Source: Sporomusaceae bacterium UBA1887 (lineage in GTDB: Bacteria > Bacillota > Negativicutes > Sporomusales > DSM-15969). Taken from it: DNA of 43,439 bases. The DNA lies in contig DDHB01000033.1 in assembly GCA_002337925.1 (NCBI GenBank), positions 49,710-93,148 of the forward strand. Direction: 5' to 3'. Shown one piece after another: positions 14,819 through 23,541 of the stretch. The position numbers and the translations under genes are program-made. The notes beneath the pieces are model-generated. The model did not search any database and was not told the DNA's origin. It saw only the letters and a program-made list of their open reading frames with translations. Every line of letters begins with the position of its first letter. Within the stretch, counting starts at the first letter, position 1.

Positions 14819-14821
14819 ACT

Positions 14822-16216
14822 GTGAAACAAAATAAATATGTTACAATAGATGCTGAAATTTGTACCGGTTGTCAGCGATGCTGTGAAATATGTCCTGTAG
14901 ATGCAATTGAGGGCGAACAAGGAAAACCACAGACAATTAACAGTGATAAATGTGTTATGTGTGGACAATGTGTACAAGTTTGTAGTGCTTATGCGTCCTG
15001 TTTTGAGACGTATCAGGATTCCCCCCTCCACAGATTACAGGAACGCCGCATGCCGGAGATTGTCAGAGAGCCTTTATTTGCTGCTTACTATATTGGTGAT
15101 ATTCCTCAGGTTAAGCAGGCATTAGCCAATCAATCGCTGTTCACGATGGTGCAGTGTGCTCCGGCGGTACGTGTTGCAATTGCCGAGGATTTTGGTATGG
15201 AGCTTGGGAGTCTGGTACCTGGTAAATTAGCTGCTGCTCTCAGGCGCTTAGGGTTTAAGCGGATTTATGATACGAATTTTGCTGCTGATTTAACCATCAT
15301 GGAAGAGGGCAATGAATTAGTTAAGCGCATTACGCAAGGGGAAGCTTTACCGATGTTCACTTCCTGCTGCCCGGCGTGGGTAAAATATGTCGAAGATGAG
15401 TATCCAGAACTGATAAAGCACCTGTCCAGCTGCAAATCACCGCAGCAGATGGCTGGAACCATGTTTAAAACGTATGGGGCAGCACTTGATTCGGTGGCTC
15501 CTGAAGCAGTTTATAGTGTAGCAATAATGCCTTGTACGTGTAAAAAAGCAGAAGCACTTCGGCCGGAAATGCAGTCTAGCGGTTTTCGCGATGTAGATGC
15601 AGTATTGACGACTAGGGAATTAGCCTATTTGATTAAAGAGGCGGGCATTGACTTTAACAGCTTGCCGGAAGAAAGCTTTGATGATCCACTAGGCTGTTAT
15701 TCAGGTGCCGGTCATATTTTTGGTGTTACCGGCGGCGTTATGGAAGCCGCCATTCGCACAGCCTATGAGCTCATAACCCACAAGCCGCTGGCTGATATTA
15801 ATGTGACCACAGTACGTGGTGGACAAGGTATTAAGAAAGTAACAATCAATGCCGGTCCGGTACAACTGAAGACAGTAGTTGTCGCAGGCCTTAAAAATGC
15901 AATACCATTGCTGGAAGAGTTAAAAAACGGAAAAGCGGATTTTCATTTTATGGAAGTAATGACCTGCCCGTCAGGATGTATCAGTGGCGGGGGCCAGCCT
16001 AAGCTGCTATTGCCTGAAGACCAGATAACAGCCCGGGAGCTGCGGGCTTCCAGTATGTACCACCATGATGAAGAACAGAAGTTTCGCAAGTCTCACGATA
16101 ACCCGGCAATTAAAGAAGTATATGAAAAATTTCTGGGTGAGCCGCTGGGGCATCATGCCCATAAGCTATTGCACACTCACTATGGAGACAGAAAAAATCG
16201 GCACGAGGCTAAATAG
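14822..16216 (+). CDS. hydA2: [FeFe] hydrogenase catalytic subunit (HydA2-like)
   Basis: The 464-residue protein has two N-terminal [4Fe-4S] sites (CTGCQRCCEICP, CVMCGQCVQVC) and the three H-cluster motifs: TSCCPAWVKYVE, MPCTCKKAE and EVMTCPSGCISGGGQP. A small-subunit domain (YEKFLGEPLG) closes the chain. There is no NuoG-type [2Fe-2S] extension and no HydB/HydC partner nearby, so it is not the bifurcating enzyme. The combination with two HycB-like proteins and a formate dehydrogenase is that of hydrogen-dependent CO2 reductase (FdhF-HycB-HycB-HydA2). GTG start with GGGAGGAG, 3 bases after the first HycB-like gene. Confidence 0.93.
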   Translation: MKQNKYVTIDAEICTGCQRCCEICPVDAIEGEQGKPQTINSDKCVMCGQCVQVCSAYASCFETYQDSPLHRLQERRMPEIVREPLFAAYYIGDIPQVKQALANQSLFTMVQCAPAVRVAIAEDFGMELGSLVPGKLAAALRRLGFKRIYDTNFAADLTIMEEGNELVKRITQGEALPMFTSCCPAWVKYVEDEYPELIKHLSSCKSPQQMAGTMFKTYGAALDSVAPEAVYSVAIMPCTCKKAEALRPEMQSSGFRDVDAVLTTRELAYLIKEAGIDFNSLPEESFDDPLGCYSGAGHIFGVTGGVMEAAIRTAYELITHKPLADINVTTVRGGQGIKKVTINAGPVQLKTVVVAGLKNAIPLLEELKNGKADFHFMEVMTCPSGCISGGGQPKLLLPEDQITARELRASSMYHHDEEQKFRKSHDNPAIKEVYEKFLGEPLGHHAHKLLHTHYGDRKNRHEAK

Positions 16217-16255
16217 CTGATATTATGCTGCCTAGAATGATGGGGAGGTAGGAAT

Positions 16256-16780
16256 ATGAATGATTTTGTAGTGGCAGACCCGAAAAAATGCATCGGCTGC
16301 CGTACCTGTGAAGTTGCCTGTGCGATGGCTCATGCCGGTGAAAATGCACTTGACCATTTGACCACAGATACGTTTTCTCCCAGACTGCAAGTAGTTAAAA
16401 CGGCTAAAGTCAGTATGCCGGTGCAGTGCCGGCACTGTGAAGACGCCCCCTGTGCGAGAGCCTGTACTGTTCGGGCCATTGTGCAAAGCGGCAATTCGGT
16501 GCAAGTTGTTGAGGGGCGGTGTGTGGGCTGCAAGGCCTGTTTAATAGCTTGTCCTTACGGAGCAATTGAACTGATTGTTTCTGATACAGACGAAACCAAT
16601 ACGAGAGTTGAAGCGCTAAAGTGCGATCTTTGTGTGAAGAACGATAGTGGACCGGCCTGTATAAAAGTATGTCCGACAAAAGCGCTGCACAGAGTCGAGG
16701 GAGCGCAAATAGCTGGACGCTTGCGGAATAAGCGCCTGAAGGCAGCTCTGGGAGCAATCAATACGATTGGGTCAAACTAG
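16256..16780 (+). CDS. hycB: Second HycB-like 4x[4Fe-4S] electron-transfer subunit
   Basis: A 174-residue paralogue of the 14276 gene with clusters CIGCRTCEVAC, CRHCEDAPCARAC, CVGCKACLIAC and CDLCVKNDSGPACIKVC. Both proteins start with the same 'VADxKxCIGCR' segment, showing that they arose by duplication. It lies between the hydrogenase and formate dehydrogenase genes. ATG has GGGGAGG upstream. Role: electron relay in the complex. Confidence 0.9.
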   Translation: MNDFVVADPKKCIGCRTCEVACAMAHAGENALDHLTTDTFSPRLQVVKTAKVSMPVQCRHCEDAPCARACTVRAIVQSGNSVQVVEGRCVGCKACLIACPYGAIELIVSDTDETNTRVEALKCDLCVKNDSGPACIKVCPTKALHRVEGAQIAGRLRNKRLKAALGAINTIGSN

Positions 16781-16809
16781 CAGACCTATTTGCAGATGGA
16801 GGTTGTAAA

Positions 16810-18942
16810 ATGGCGAAGAAAGTGTTAACTGTATGTCCCTATTGCGGCAGCGGCTGCCAAATTTATCTTTCCGTAGAAAACGGCAGTATTATTGGCGCTG
16901 AGCCAGGGCCGGGACGTACCAATGAAAGCGAATTATGTTTAAAGGGTTATTATGGGTGGGATTTTTTGAAAGATACCAAGCGACTGACGGCAAGGCTGAC
17001 CAAACCGCTGATCAGGCGCACTCGTTCGGAGCAATTTGAAGAAGTATCCTGGGAGGAAGCAATTGAATTTGCCTCTTCCAGACTACAAAAGATAAAAGAG
17101 CAATACGGCCCTGATGCTATTATGGCTACGGGTTCAGCCCGGGGACCGGGTAATGAAGCGAACTATGTCATGCAAAAGTTTGTGAGAGCTGCATTAGGAA
17201 CGAACAATATAGACCATTGTGCCCGCGTATGTCACGGTTCCTCTGTGGCTGGGCTGGCAGCAACTCTGGGAAATGGCGCTATGTCCAACTCTATTCCTGA
17301 GATTGAAGACACGAAATGTGTATTTATTTTTGGCTATAATGCGGCAGACTCCCACCCGATAGTTGCCCGTCGTATCTTGAAAGCGCAGGAAAAGGGGGCC
17401 AAAATAATTGTAACTGACCCCCGTTTTACCGAGCAGGCCCGGGTTGCCGACTTATGGCTGCCGATAAAAAATGGTACGAATATGGCTTTGGTAAATGCTT
17501 TTGGCAATGTATTAATTGAGGAAGGCTTGATTAAAAAAGACTACATAGCCAATTATACGGAAGGGTTTGAGGAGTATAAGAAAACGGTAGCTAAGTATAC
17601 TCCGGAATATGTTGAAAAAATTACGGGAATACCGGCTAATGACATCCGTATGGCAATTCGCATGTATGCGAAAGCTCCCAGTGCCTTTATTCTCTGGGGA
17701 ATGGGAGTGACCCAATTCGGGCAGGCGGTGGATGTAGTCAAAGGGCTGTCGTCGCTGGCGCTGCTTACCGGCAATCTGGGACGCCCCAATGTGGGAGTGG
17801 GGCCGGTTCGGGGACAGAATAATGTGCAGGGAGCTTGTGATCATGGGGCATTGCCTAATATGTTTCCTGGCTATCAGCCTGTAAAAGATAAAGCAAGCAG
17901 AACTAAATTTGAAAAAGCCTGGGGCGTGTCTTTACCGGATAAACAGGGCTATCATCTTACCGAGGTGCCACATCTTGTTAAAGAAAACAAGCTGAAGGCA
18001 TATTACATCTTCGGTGAAGATCCGGTACAGAGCGATCCCGATGCGGCAGCAGTCCGGGAGTCGCTGGATAATATGGAACTGGTGATTGTGCAGGATATCT
18101 TTATGAACAAGACGGCTCTTCATGCCGATGTTATTTTCCCGGCCACATCCTGGGGAGAGCATGAGGGCGTGTATTCCTCAGCTGACCGCGGGTTTCAGAA
18201 ATTTAATAAAGCAGTCGAACCCAAAGGGGATGTAAAGCCTGACTGGGAGATTATTTCGCTTATGTCAACTGCGATGGGTTACCCCATGCACTATAATAAG
18301 ACTGAAGAAATTTGGGAAGAGCTGCGTCTATTATGCCCTATTTATGAAGGCGTGACATATGAGCGGCTCGAAGAGCAGGGGAGTATTCAGTGGCCGTGCC
18401 CAACTGTTGGCCATCCCGGCACACCGTATTTGTACGAAGGAAATAAATTTGATACGCCAAGCGGCAAAGGACTGTTGTTTGCGGCAGAATACCGTGCACC
18501 GAAAGAGCGCCCTGATGAGAACTATCCCTTAATCCTGTGTACTGTGCGGGAAATTGGTCATTATTCGGTACGAACCATGACAGGTAACTGCGCAGCCCTG
18601 CAGGTACTGGCCGATGAACCAGGATTTATTCAGATCAGCCCTGCTGATTTGATGAAGCTAGGTGTTAAAGATCAGGAACTGGTATGGGTATCTTCGCGGA
18701 GGGGTAAAGTTATCGCCAGAGCGCTGAGTACTGAACGGGTAAATACCGGCGCTGTTTACATGACATATCACTGGTGGATTGGTGCCTGCAATGAGCTGAC
18801 GATTGACCATCTTGATCCTATTTCTAAAACACCGGAATATAAGTATTGTGCTGTTAAGGTTGAAAAAATTGATGACCAGGCAGATGCTGAAGAGTATGTA
18901 CAGCGCGAATACAGCAAGCTCAAAAAGAAAATGTTTTGCTAA
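16810..18942 (+). CDS. fdhF: Formate dehydrogenase / CO2 reductase catalytic subunit, Cys type
   Basis: The 710-residue molybdopterin enzyme starts with an [4Fe-4S] site (CPYCGSGCQIYL ... ELCLKGYYG). The active-site segment is DHCARVCHGSSVAG, with cysteine (TGT) at the position where E. coli FdhF has selenocysteine, followed by the conserved His. The downstream molybdopterin-binding segments (ADSHPIVARRI, GVGPVRGQNNVQGACD, MTGNC) are present. It lies last in the HycB-HydA-HycB-FdhF order, which suggests an HDCR that reduces CO2 to formate with H2, the first step of the methyl branch of the Wood-Ljungdahl pathway. The metal (Mo or W) cannot be told. Confidence 0.93.
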   Translation: MAKKVLTVCPYCGSGCQIYLSVENGSIIGAEPGPGRTNESELCLKGYYGWDFLKDTKRLTARLTKPLIRRTRSEQFEEVSWEEAIEFASSRLQKIKEQYGPDAIMATGSARGPGNEANYVMQKFVRAALGTNNIDHCARVCHGSSVAGLAATLGNGAMSNSIPEIEDTKCVFIFGYNAADSHPIVARRILKAQEKGAKIIVTDPRFTEQARVADLWLPIKNGTNMALVNAFGNVLIEEGLIKKDYIANYTEGFEEYKKTVAKYTPEYVEKITGIPANDIRMAIRMYAKAPSAFILWGMGVTQFGQAVDVVKGLSSLALLTGNLGRPNVGVGPVRGQNNVQGACDHGALPNMFPGYQPVKDKASRTKFEKAWGVSLPDKQGYHLTEVPHLVKENKLKAYYIFGEDPVQSDPDAAAVRESLDNMELVIVQDIFMNKTALHADVIFPATSWGEHEGVYSSADRGFQKFNKAVEPKGDVKPDWEIISLMSTAMGYPMHYNKTEEIWEELRLLCPIYEGVTYERLEEQGSIQWPCPTVGHPGTPYLYEGNKFDTPSGKGLLFAAEYRAPKERPDENYPLILCTVREIGHYSVRTMTGNCAALQVLADEPGFIQISPADLMKLGVKDQELVWVSSRRGKVIARALSTERVNTGAVYMTYHWWIGACNELTIDHLDPISKTPEYKYCAVKVEKIDDQADAEEYVQREYSKLKKKMFC

Positions 18943-19039
18943 AAATGTGTATTTTACTCGCATTTCAAAATAAAGATGGTGTACACTAGGAGGGGTGACT
19001 ATATATTATATACCGTAAGAGTAAAGTTGGAGGGGAACT

Positions 19040-19786
19040 ATGATTATATTTAAATCAGCAAGAGAATTAGCAATCATGCGTGAGGCCGGATTGATTGTGG
19101 CCGAGTGTCATGCGCTTCTTGGTGAAAGAATAAAGGCAGGAGTATCCACTCTCGAATTGGATGAACTTGTAGAAGGTTACATCAGAAGAAAAGGAGCCAT
19201 TCCCAGCTTTAAAGGCCATCACGGCTTTCCTGCTTCTATTTGTTCGTCAGTGAATGATGTGATCTGCCATGGGATACCGAATGGGCAGCCGCTGCAAGAC
19301 GGGGATGTCATAACCATTGATATTGGTGCGAAGGTGAATGGTTATCATGGTGATTCTGCCTGGTCGTATGCGGTAGGGGAAGTATCGCCTGAAATTGAGA
19401 AGCTGATGAAAGTAACCAAGGAATGTTTATTTCTTGGCATTGAGCAGGCTCAGCCGGGCAAGCGCATCGGTGATATCGGGCATGTTATTCAAACGTATGC
19501 GGAAAGCCTGAAGTATGGCGTAGTAAGGGACTTCTGCGGTCATGGTGTGGGGCGGGAACTATGGGAAGATCCTGAAATTCCTCATTATGGTCATGCAGGC
19601 AAGGGCGCGCCAATTAAAGCGGGCATGACAATTGCGATTGAGCCGATGATCACCATGGGGCGGTGGCAGGTGAAAACAGATCCCGACGGGTGGACGGCCC
19701 GGACAATTGACGGCTCGATCTGCGTCCAATATGAGCATACGCTTGCGGTAACGAAAGAAGGGCCGGTAATTTTAACTCAGCTATAA
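19040..19786 (+). CDS. map: Methionine aminopeptidase type I
   Basis: A 248-residue enzyme that removes the N-terminal methionine from new proteins. Metal ligands are visible in order: Asp in TIDIGAKVNGYHGD (two), His in CGHGVGREL, Glu in AIEPMITMG and Glu in QYEHTLAV. No N-terminal zinc-finger extension is present. ATG with TTGGAGGGG. It is not in a ribosomal-protein operon here, so it may be a second copy. A terminator follows. Confidence 0.95.
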   Translation: MIIFKSARELAIMREAGLIVAECHALLGERIKAGVSTLELDELVEGYIRRKGAIPSFKGHHGFPASICSSVNDVICHGIPNGQPLQDGDVITIDIGAKVNGYHGDSAWSYAVGEVSPEIEKLMKVTKECLFLGIEQAQPGKRIGDIGHVIQTYAESLKYGVVRDFCGHGVGRELWEDPEIPHYGHAGKGAPIKAGMTIAIEPMITMGRWQVKTDPDGWTARTIDGSICVQYEHTLAVTKEGPVILTQL

Positions 19787-19787
19787 T

Positions 19788-19830
19788 AAAAAACGTATTA
19801 CCTGAATATGCGCAGGTAATACGTTTTTTT
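19788..19830. terminator. Bidirectional terminator between map and the ABC operon
   Basis: AAAAAACGTATTACCTG and its exact complement flank an 8-base loop, with A-run and T-run on either side. It can end transcription of map (plus) and of the ABC transporter genes (minus). Confidence 0.95.
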
Positions 19831-19834
19831 ATTT

Positions 19835-20527
19835 TTAGCCGCTGGCTGCTGCCGCTTGTCCGGTGCAGCTCGCTGCAGATAACCGGCCCTGGTGCAAATG
19901 CACGGTAAAGTCTGCCCGGGCCGCTAAATGCGGGTCGTGAGTGACGATAATAACGCTGCTGCCATTGGTACGTGCTTGCAGTAAGGAGTCGGCAACGCTG
20001 GCGGCCAGTGCCGGGTCAAGATCATTTGTTGGTTCATCAGCAAGCAATATTGCAGGTTTAAGTACTAAGGCTCTCGCTAAGGCCACCCGGCGCATCTGGC
20101 CCAGGCTGAGTTCCTGCGGCCGGTGATTCATCCGGTGTGTCAGTTCAAACCTGGCTAATAAACTGCGGGCGTATTTTTCAGCGTCTTTGCCGGACCTGGC
20201 AAACCAGGCAGGAAGCATCACGTTTTCCAGCGTTGTGAGCGAAGATACAAGGCGGGAACGCTGAAAGACAAAGCCGAAATACTGGGCCCGTAATTTCGCT
20301 TGTTCTTCGGCAGAGGACTTTGTTATATCACGGCCATTTACAACCACTTTGCCGGATGTTGCCTGCTGCAGCAAGCCGATGATCGAGAGTAAGGTGGTTT
20401 TCCCGCTGCCTGATTGTCCGGTAAGTGCCAGCGCTTTTCCGGCTTCCAGCGTCAGGGAAATATCTGATAGAATGGTATCTGTGCCATAGACCTTTGTAAT
20501 CTGTTGAATTTCCAGCAAATGTCCCAT
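19835..20527 (-). CDS. ABC transporter ATP-binding protein (MacB/LolD type)
   Basis: 230 residues with Walker A GQSGSGKTTL, the ABC signature LSLGQMRRVALARAL, Walker B ILLADEPTNDLD and the switch histidine in IIVTHDP. This class pairs with FtsX-like permeases and works on lipoprotein, peptide or drug export in cell-envelope processes. It is last of four minus-strand genes; the permease gene ends 12 bases before it. ATG has AAGGAGGGG. Confidence 0.92.
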   Translation of the reverse strand: MGHLLEIQQITKVYGTDTILSDISLTLEAGKALALTGQSGSGKTTLLSIIGLLQQATSGKVVVNGRDITKSSAEEQAKLRAQYFGFVFQRSRLVSSLTTLENVMLPAWFARSGKDAEKYARSLLARFELTHRMNHRPQELSLGQMRRVALARALVLKPAILLADEPTNDLDPALAASVADSLLQARTNGSSVIIVTHDPHLAARADFTVHLHQGRLSAASCTGQAAAASG

Positions 20528-20539
20528 ATGTTCCCCTCC

Positions 20540-21739
20540 TTAATCGAATTCACCCCGGGTCATAGTCGTACTTGGATCAATTTGCCGTCCCCGGTATGAT
20601 GGTAACCAGGCAGCCAGTGCTCCCATCAGCATATAAACTCCGGTAAGGGTGAGGGACAGCAAGGTCAGGAAGAACCAAGAAGGTGCTATGAAGGGAAAGG
20701 ATTGATAGGCAGCGAGAACAATCAGCCCTGTCTGATATAAGGCTTCACCCAGAATAAGGCCGGTAAGTCCTCCTGCAAGCGTTATGAAAATTGCCTCACC
20801 GACAATAATGTAGGTTATATCACGGACGGAGGCTCCAATAGCTAAATAGAGGCCCCACTCGGCTTGCCGGTCCCACGTCAATGTGTAAAAGCGGGAAAAG
20901 AGCTGAAAAAGTGATGCGATAGCAGTCAGCGCGGCTGCACCGCCTAAAAGCAGCAGCAGCACCGCAAATTGATCATTAATGCGTTTCTTTACCTCTGCTG
21001 CCACAATGGTCTGAACGTAGCCAACTTGCTGAATTGTGCTCACAATTTCGTTAACATTGGCAGTGTCACTGACTTTTACCAGAACGGCAGATATGAGCCC
21101 CTCGGGAGGCCCCTGCTTCTCCCACACCGGTTTTAACTGCTTATTGGCACTGACTACCCGCCGGGCCTCGTCCATACTAACAAATAGGGAATAATCCAGA
21201 GTTGTACCCGTTTCCTCAGCAATAGCGACGATGTTGTACCATTTGCCGAGAATCGCAATCTTATTTTTAACCCAGGTGGGAATTTTGGCCCCGAGGATCA
21301 CTTCATCTGCACTTAATTCGTTTTTGTGTATCTTTTTAAGCCATGGTCCGACAATCCAGTCACTTGCCGGATCATAACCCAGCATCCGGTTATTAGTACC
21401 GATATCATGGCAGTCTGCCGTCAGCGTATTAGTGAAAAACTGGGGTGTCGCAGTTGTGACACCCGGAATACTTCTTACGGCATCGAGGGTGTCTTTCGGC
21501 ATATAAGTATTGGCAATTGCTCCGCCGAATAAATAAAGACTGGGCTCGATTGTTAACCCACCTGGTATAATCACAATATCAGCACCCATGCGCTGCCTGG
21601 ATATTTCCATGCCTGAATGAATACCTTTGTAAAGAGCGGTTATGCAAAAAATAATGGCGATGCTAATGGCTATCGCTATAATAATGGACAATGCTTGCAG
21701 CTTACGGTGGAGCAGGCTTTTCCAAATTAAAAAAGTCAT
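20540..21739 (-). CDS. FtsX/MacB-like ABC permease
   Basis: 399 residues with an N-terminal membrane helix (LSIIIAIAISIAIIFCITAL), a large extracytoplasmic domain (about 40-260) and three C-terminal helices (AVLLLLLGGAAALTAIASLF, then AIFITLAGGLTGLILGEA and a last FFLTLLSLTLTGVYMLM). This is the MacB/FtsX architecture. Its ATG touches the stop codon of the previous gene (TAAATG), so the two are translationally coupled. Substrate unknown. Confidence 0.88.
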   Translation of the reverse strand: MTFLIWKSLLHRKLQALSIIIAIAISIAIIFCITALYKGIHSGMEISRQRMGADIVIIPGGLTIEPSLYLFGGAIANTYMPKDTLDAVRSIPGVTTATPQFFTNTLTADCHDIGTNNRMLGYDPASDWIVGPWLKKIHKNELSADEVILGAKIPTWVKNKIAILGKWYNIVAIAEETGTTLDYSLFVSMDEARRVVSANKQLKPVWEKQGPPEGLISAVLVKVSDTANVNEIVSTIQQVGYVQTIVAAEVKKRINDQFAVLLLLLGGAAALTAIASLFQLFSRFYTLTWDRQAEWGLYLAIGASVRDITYIIVGEAIFITLAGGLTGLILGEALYQTGLIVLAAYQSFPFIAPSWFFLTLLSLTLTGVYMLMGALAAWLPSYRGRQIDPSTTMTRGEFD

Positions 21740-22147
21740 TTAGCCGTCCTCCCGGGAGTTGCGAACCTGCAACCAGATAAGCAAGGCGCCCGTTACTGTA
21801 AATAAGCCACCGCCGAGTGTAACGAAAAATGTAGTTTTGTGGCAGGCGCCGGCATCGGGGCATATGCCGATAACCCAAGGTTGAGGCAACAGGAGGATGG
21901 TACTTCCCAGAAGCAAAATAACGATACCGTTCAGTAAACGAGCTTCTGTGCCGGTCAGCACAAAGAGGCTGCCTGAGAAAATGACTGCCAGCAGGGTAAC
22001 GATAAACTCAGCCTGATAAGCATAATGGCAGAGCATAGGCTGTGAGCTGCCGGTAAGTCCTGTACAAACCGGAATTATTTTCGGCAAGGCTAAGAGCATA
22101 AGGCTGATCAGAAGTGCCACCCATGATAGAGTTTTGTAATGATTCAT
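21740..22147 (-). CDS. DUF4418-like four-helix membrane protein
   Basis: 135 residues with four hydrophobic segments and two conserved-looking Cys/His loops, LCHYAYQAE and IGICPDAGACHKTTFF. The pattern agrees with what I remember of the DUF4418 family, which often sits with MacB-like ABC transporters. Function unknown; the Cys and His may bind a metal. It is second gene of the minus-strand operon, with AAGGAGG before its ATG. Confidence 0.7.
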   Translation of the reverse strand: MNHYKTLSWVALLISLMLLALPKIIPVCTGLTGSSQPMLCHYAYQAEFIVTLLAVIFSGSLFVLTGTEARLLNGIVILLLGSTILLLPQPWVIGICPDAGACHKTTFFVTLGGGLFTVTGALLIWLQVRNSREDG

Positions 22148-22195
22148 GTTAGTACCTCCTTGAAATAGGCAATTTACTCATGAGCCCTATTTACT

Positions 22196-22375
22196 TTATA
22201 GAGAGCAAAGCACTGACGCAGTTTGCGTTTGTTCAGGCAGCAGCTGACCATGCTGTGTCGGATGACCATGGTTAGGAGTTTGCCTGAAGGGAGCGCGGTT
22301 AAAGCCGGAATACAAAATGAGAATACCTGCTAGAAATAGTCCAATTGCAAAAACAGTGTAGCGCAAAAGTGTCAT
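22196..22375 (-). CDS. Small single-helix membrane protein with His-rich tail
   Basis: 59 residues: TLLRYTVFAIGLFLAGILIL membrane segment, then a polar tail with NHGHPTQHGQ. First gene of the minus-strand ABC/DUF4418 operon. ATG 22375 has a perfect AAAGGAGG before it; the upstream TTG at 22393 lies within that leader. Not recognised as a family. The histidines, together with those in the DUF4418-like protein, make metal handling a possibility. Confidence 0.6.
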   Translation of the reverse strand: MTLLRYTVFAIGLFLAGILILYSGFNRAPFRQTPNHGHPTQHGQLLPEQTQTASVLCSL

Positions 22376-22391
22376 CGTAAAACCTCCTTTC

Positions 22392-22438
22392 AAAATAATA
22401 AAAGGCTAAGATTGCCCTTGAAGGGAATCTTAGCCTTT
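22392..22438 (-). promoter_or_regulatory. Attenuator-like hairpin in the leader of the ABC/DUF4418 operon
   Basis: On the minus strand, AAAGGCTAAGATT and AATCTTAGCCTTT form a 13-bp stem, extended by CCCTT/AAGGG across one internal mismatch, and are followed by a TTATTATTTT tract. The hairpin sits between the promoter (22505-22534) and the first start codon (22375), so it can stop transcription before the operon. A segment upstream (GGCTGATT, about 22456) can pair with the 3' arm AATCTTAGCC if two bases bulge, so an antiterminator is conceivable. Confidence 0.6.
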
Positions 22439-22504
22439 AGATTTGATCGTCTAATCAGCCAATAGCTTAGCACTATTATTTATAGGGTTGCTTGAATTGT
22501 TCTC

Positions 22505-22534
22505 ATCCTAGCACATTGGCTGAAACCGTGTCAA
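22505..22534 (-). promoter_or_regulatory. Promoter of the ABC/DUF4418 operon
   Basis: On the minus strand TTGACA (22534-22529), an 18-base spacer and TAGGAT (22510-22505). The leader to the first start codon is about 120 bases. No known riboswitch class was recognised in it. Confidence 0.65.
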
Positions 22535-22557
22535 GAAGAAATTGTAGAAGATCATGA

Positions 22558-22587
22558 TTGACATGATAAATGCTATTGTGATACCAT
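22558..22587 (+). promoter_or_regulatory. Possible promoter for the ABC permease gene
   Basis: TTGACA at 22558-22563, 18-base spacer, TACCAT at 22582-22587. It is divergent from the minus-strand promoter. The leader to ATG 22720 would be about 125 bases and contains the hairpin at 22632-22671. Confidence 0.4.
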
Positions 22588-22631
22588 ATTACCAAATTTC
22601 ATTGTGCCGTTTAGCGCTGATCAGGTAACTG

Positions 22632-22671
22632 AAGGCGGATACTTTTCATTTCGGTGAAAAGTATCCGCCTT
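22632..22671 (+). terminator. Strong hairpin in the permease leader (attenuator or terminator)
   Basis: AAGGCGGATACTTTTCA and TGAAAAGTATCCGCCTT are a perfect 17-bp stem with a TTTCGG loop, followed by TATATTTTCT. No plus-strand gene lies upstream, so it is either an attenuator of the next gene or the end of a short RNA. Confidence 0.6.
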
Positions 22672-22719
22672 ATATTTTCTCACAATTCTTTGTAGAGTCT
22701 GCTAGAATGGAGGAAGAAC

Positions 22720-23505
22720 ATGTTTCATGATGTCATTTGGAAAACACTATTTACACTACAGCGACTGCTGGCAATATTTCTTTTTCTGGCTCTTTGGGAG
22801 GCCCTGCCGCGCTTTGGCTTTGTTGATCCATTTTTTCTCCCGCCGTTGTCGCACGTTATTCAGGCTATCATAAAGATGGCGCAAACAGGCGAATTATTTC
22901 AGCATTTGGCAATCAGTCTGCGCCGGACACTTACCGGCTTTACACTCGGGCTCCTGGTTTCCGTGTCGTTAGGACTGCTTATCGGCTGGTTCAGCAGAGT
23001 GGAGCGCTTTGCTGATCCTTTACTGCAGGCTTTTCGCCAAACTTCGGCATTGGCCTTATTCCCAGTATTTATTCTGTTTTTTGGAATTGGAGAGATGTCA
23101 AAGGCTGCTATTATTTTTTGGGGTGTCCAATGGCCGATCTTGCTTAACACGATTTCCGGTGTAAAAAATGTAGATCCTCTGCTGATTAAATCGGCCCGTT
23201 CCATGGGGGCCTCACAACTGGTTATTTCCCGTAAGGTAGTACTCCCGGCGGCATTACCATCAATATTCACGGGAGCCAGGTTAGGCGCTACTTCAGCCAT
23301 TCTCTTGCTGATTGCAGCAGAAATGGTAGGAGCAAAAGCCGGTTTGGGTTTTTTAATATTTGATGCTCAGCAGAAATTTCAAATTCCCCGGATGTATGCG
23401 GCAATTTTACTTATGTCTGTCATTGGCTATTTTGCAAACTATACACTGGTGAGGCTTGAAAAAAAATATACCGCATGGAAAGAAGAGCTTCGTCCAGGTA
23501 ATTAA
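22720..23505 (+). CDS. SsuC/TauC-type ABC transporter permease (orphan)
   Basis: 261 residues, six predicted membrane helices, with the BPD_transp_1 coupling segment around SARSMGASQLVISRKVVLPA. This family imports sulfonates, nitrate, taurine or thiamine precursors. Neither the ATPase nor the substrate-binding protein is encoded nearby, so it may borrow partners encoded elsewhere. ATG with GGAGGAAG. A PatB-type gene follows after a short gap, which could hint at sulfur metabolism. Confidence 0.85.
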   Translation: MFHDVIWKTLFTLQRLLAIFLFLALWEALPRFGFVDPFFLPPLSHVIQAIIKMAQTGELFQHLAISLRRTLTGFTLGLLVSVSLGLLIGWFSRVERFADPLLQAFRQTSALALFPVFILFFGIGEMSKAAIIFWGVQWPILLNTISGVKNVDPLLIKSARSMGASQLVISRKVVLPAALPSIFTGARLGATSAILLLIAAEMVGAKAGLGFLIFDAQQKFQIPRMYAAILLMSVIGYFANYTLVRLEKKYTAWKEELRPGN

Positions 23506-23541
23506 TCTAACTAACATATATATGGAAAGGTGGTCATTATT

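Noticed and set aside
22594..22719. TPP riboswitch in the ABC permease leader
   Set aside because: GCTGATCAGGTAACTGAAGG is only vaguely like the TPP 3' core, and the conserved CUGAGA segment is missing.
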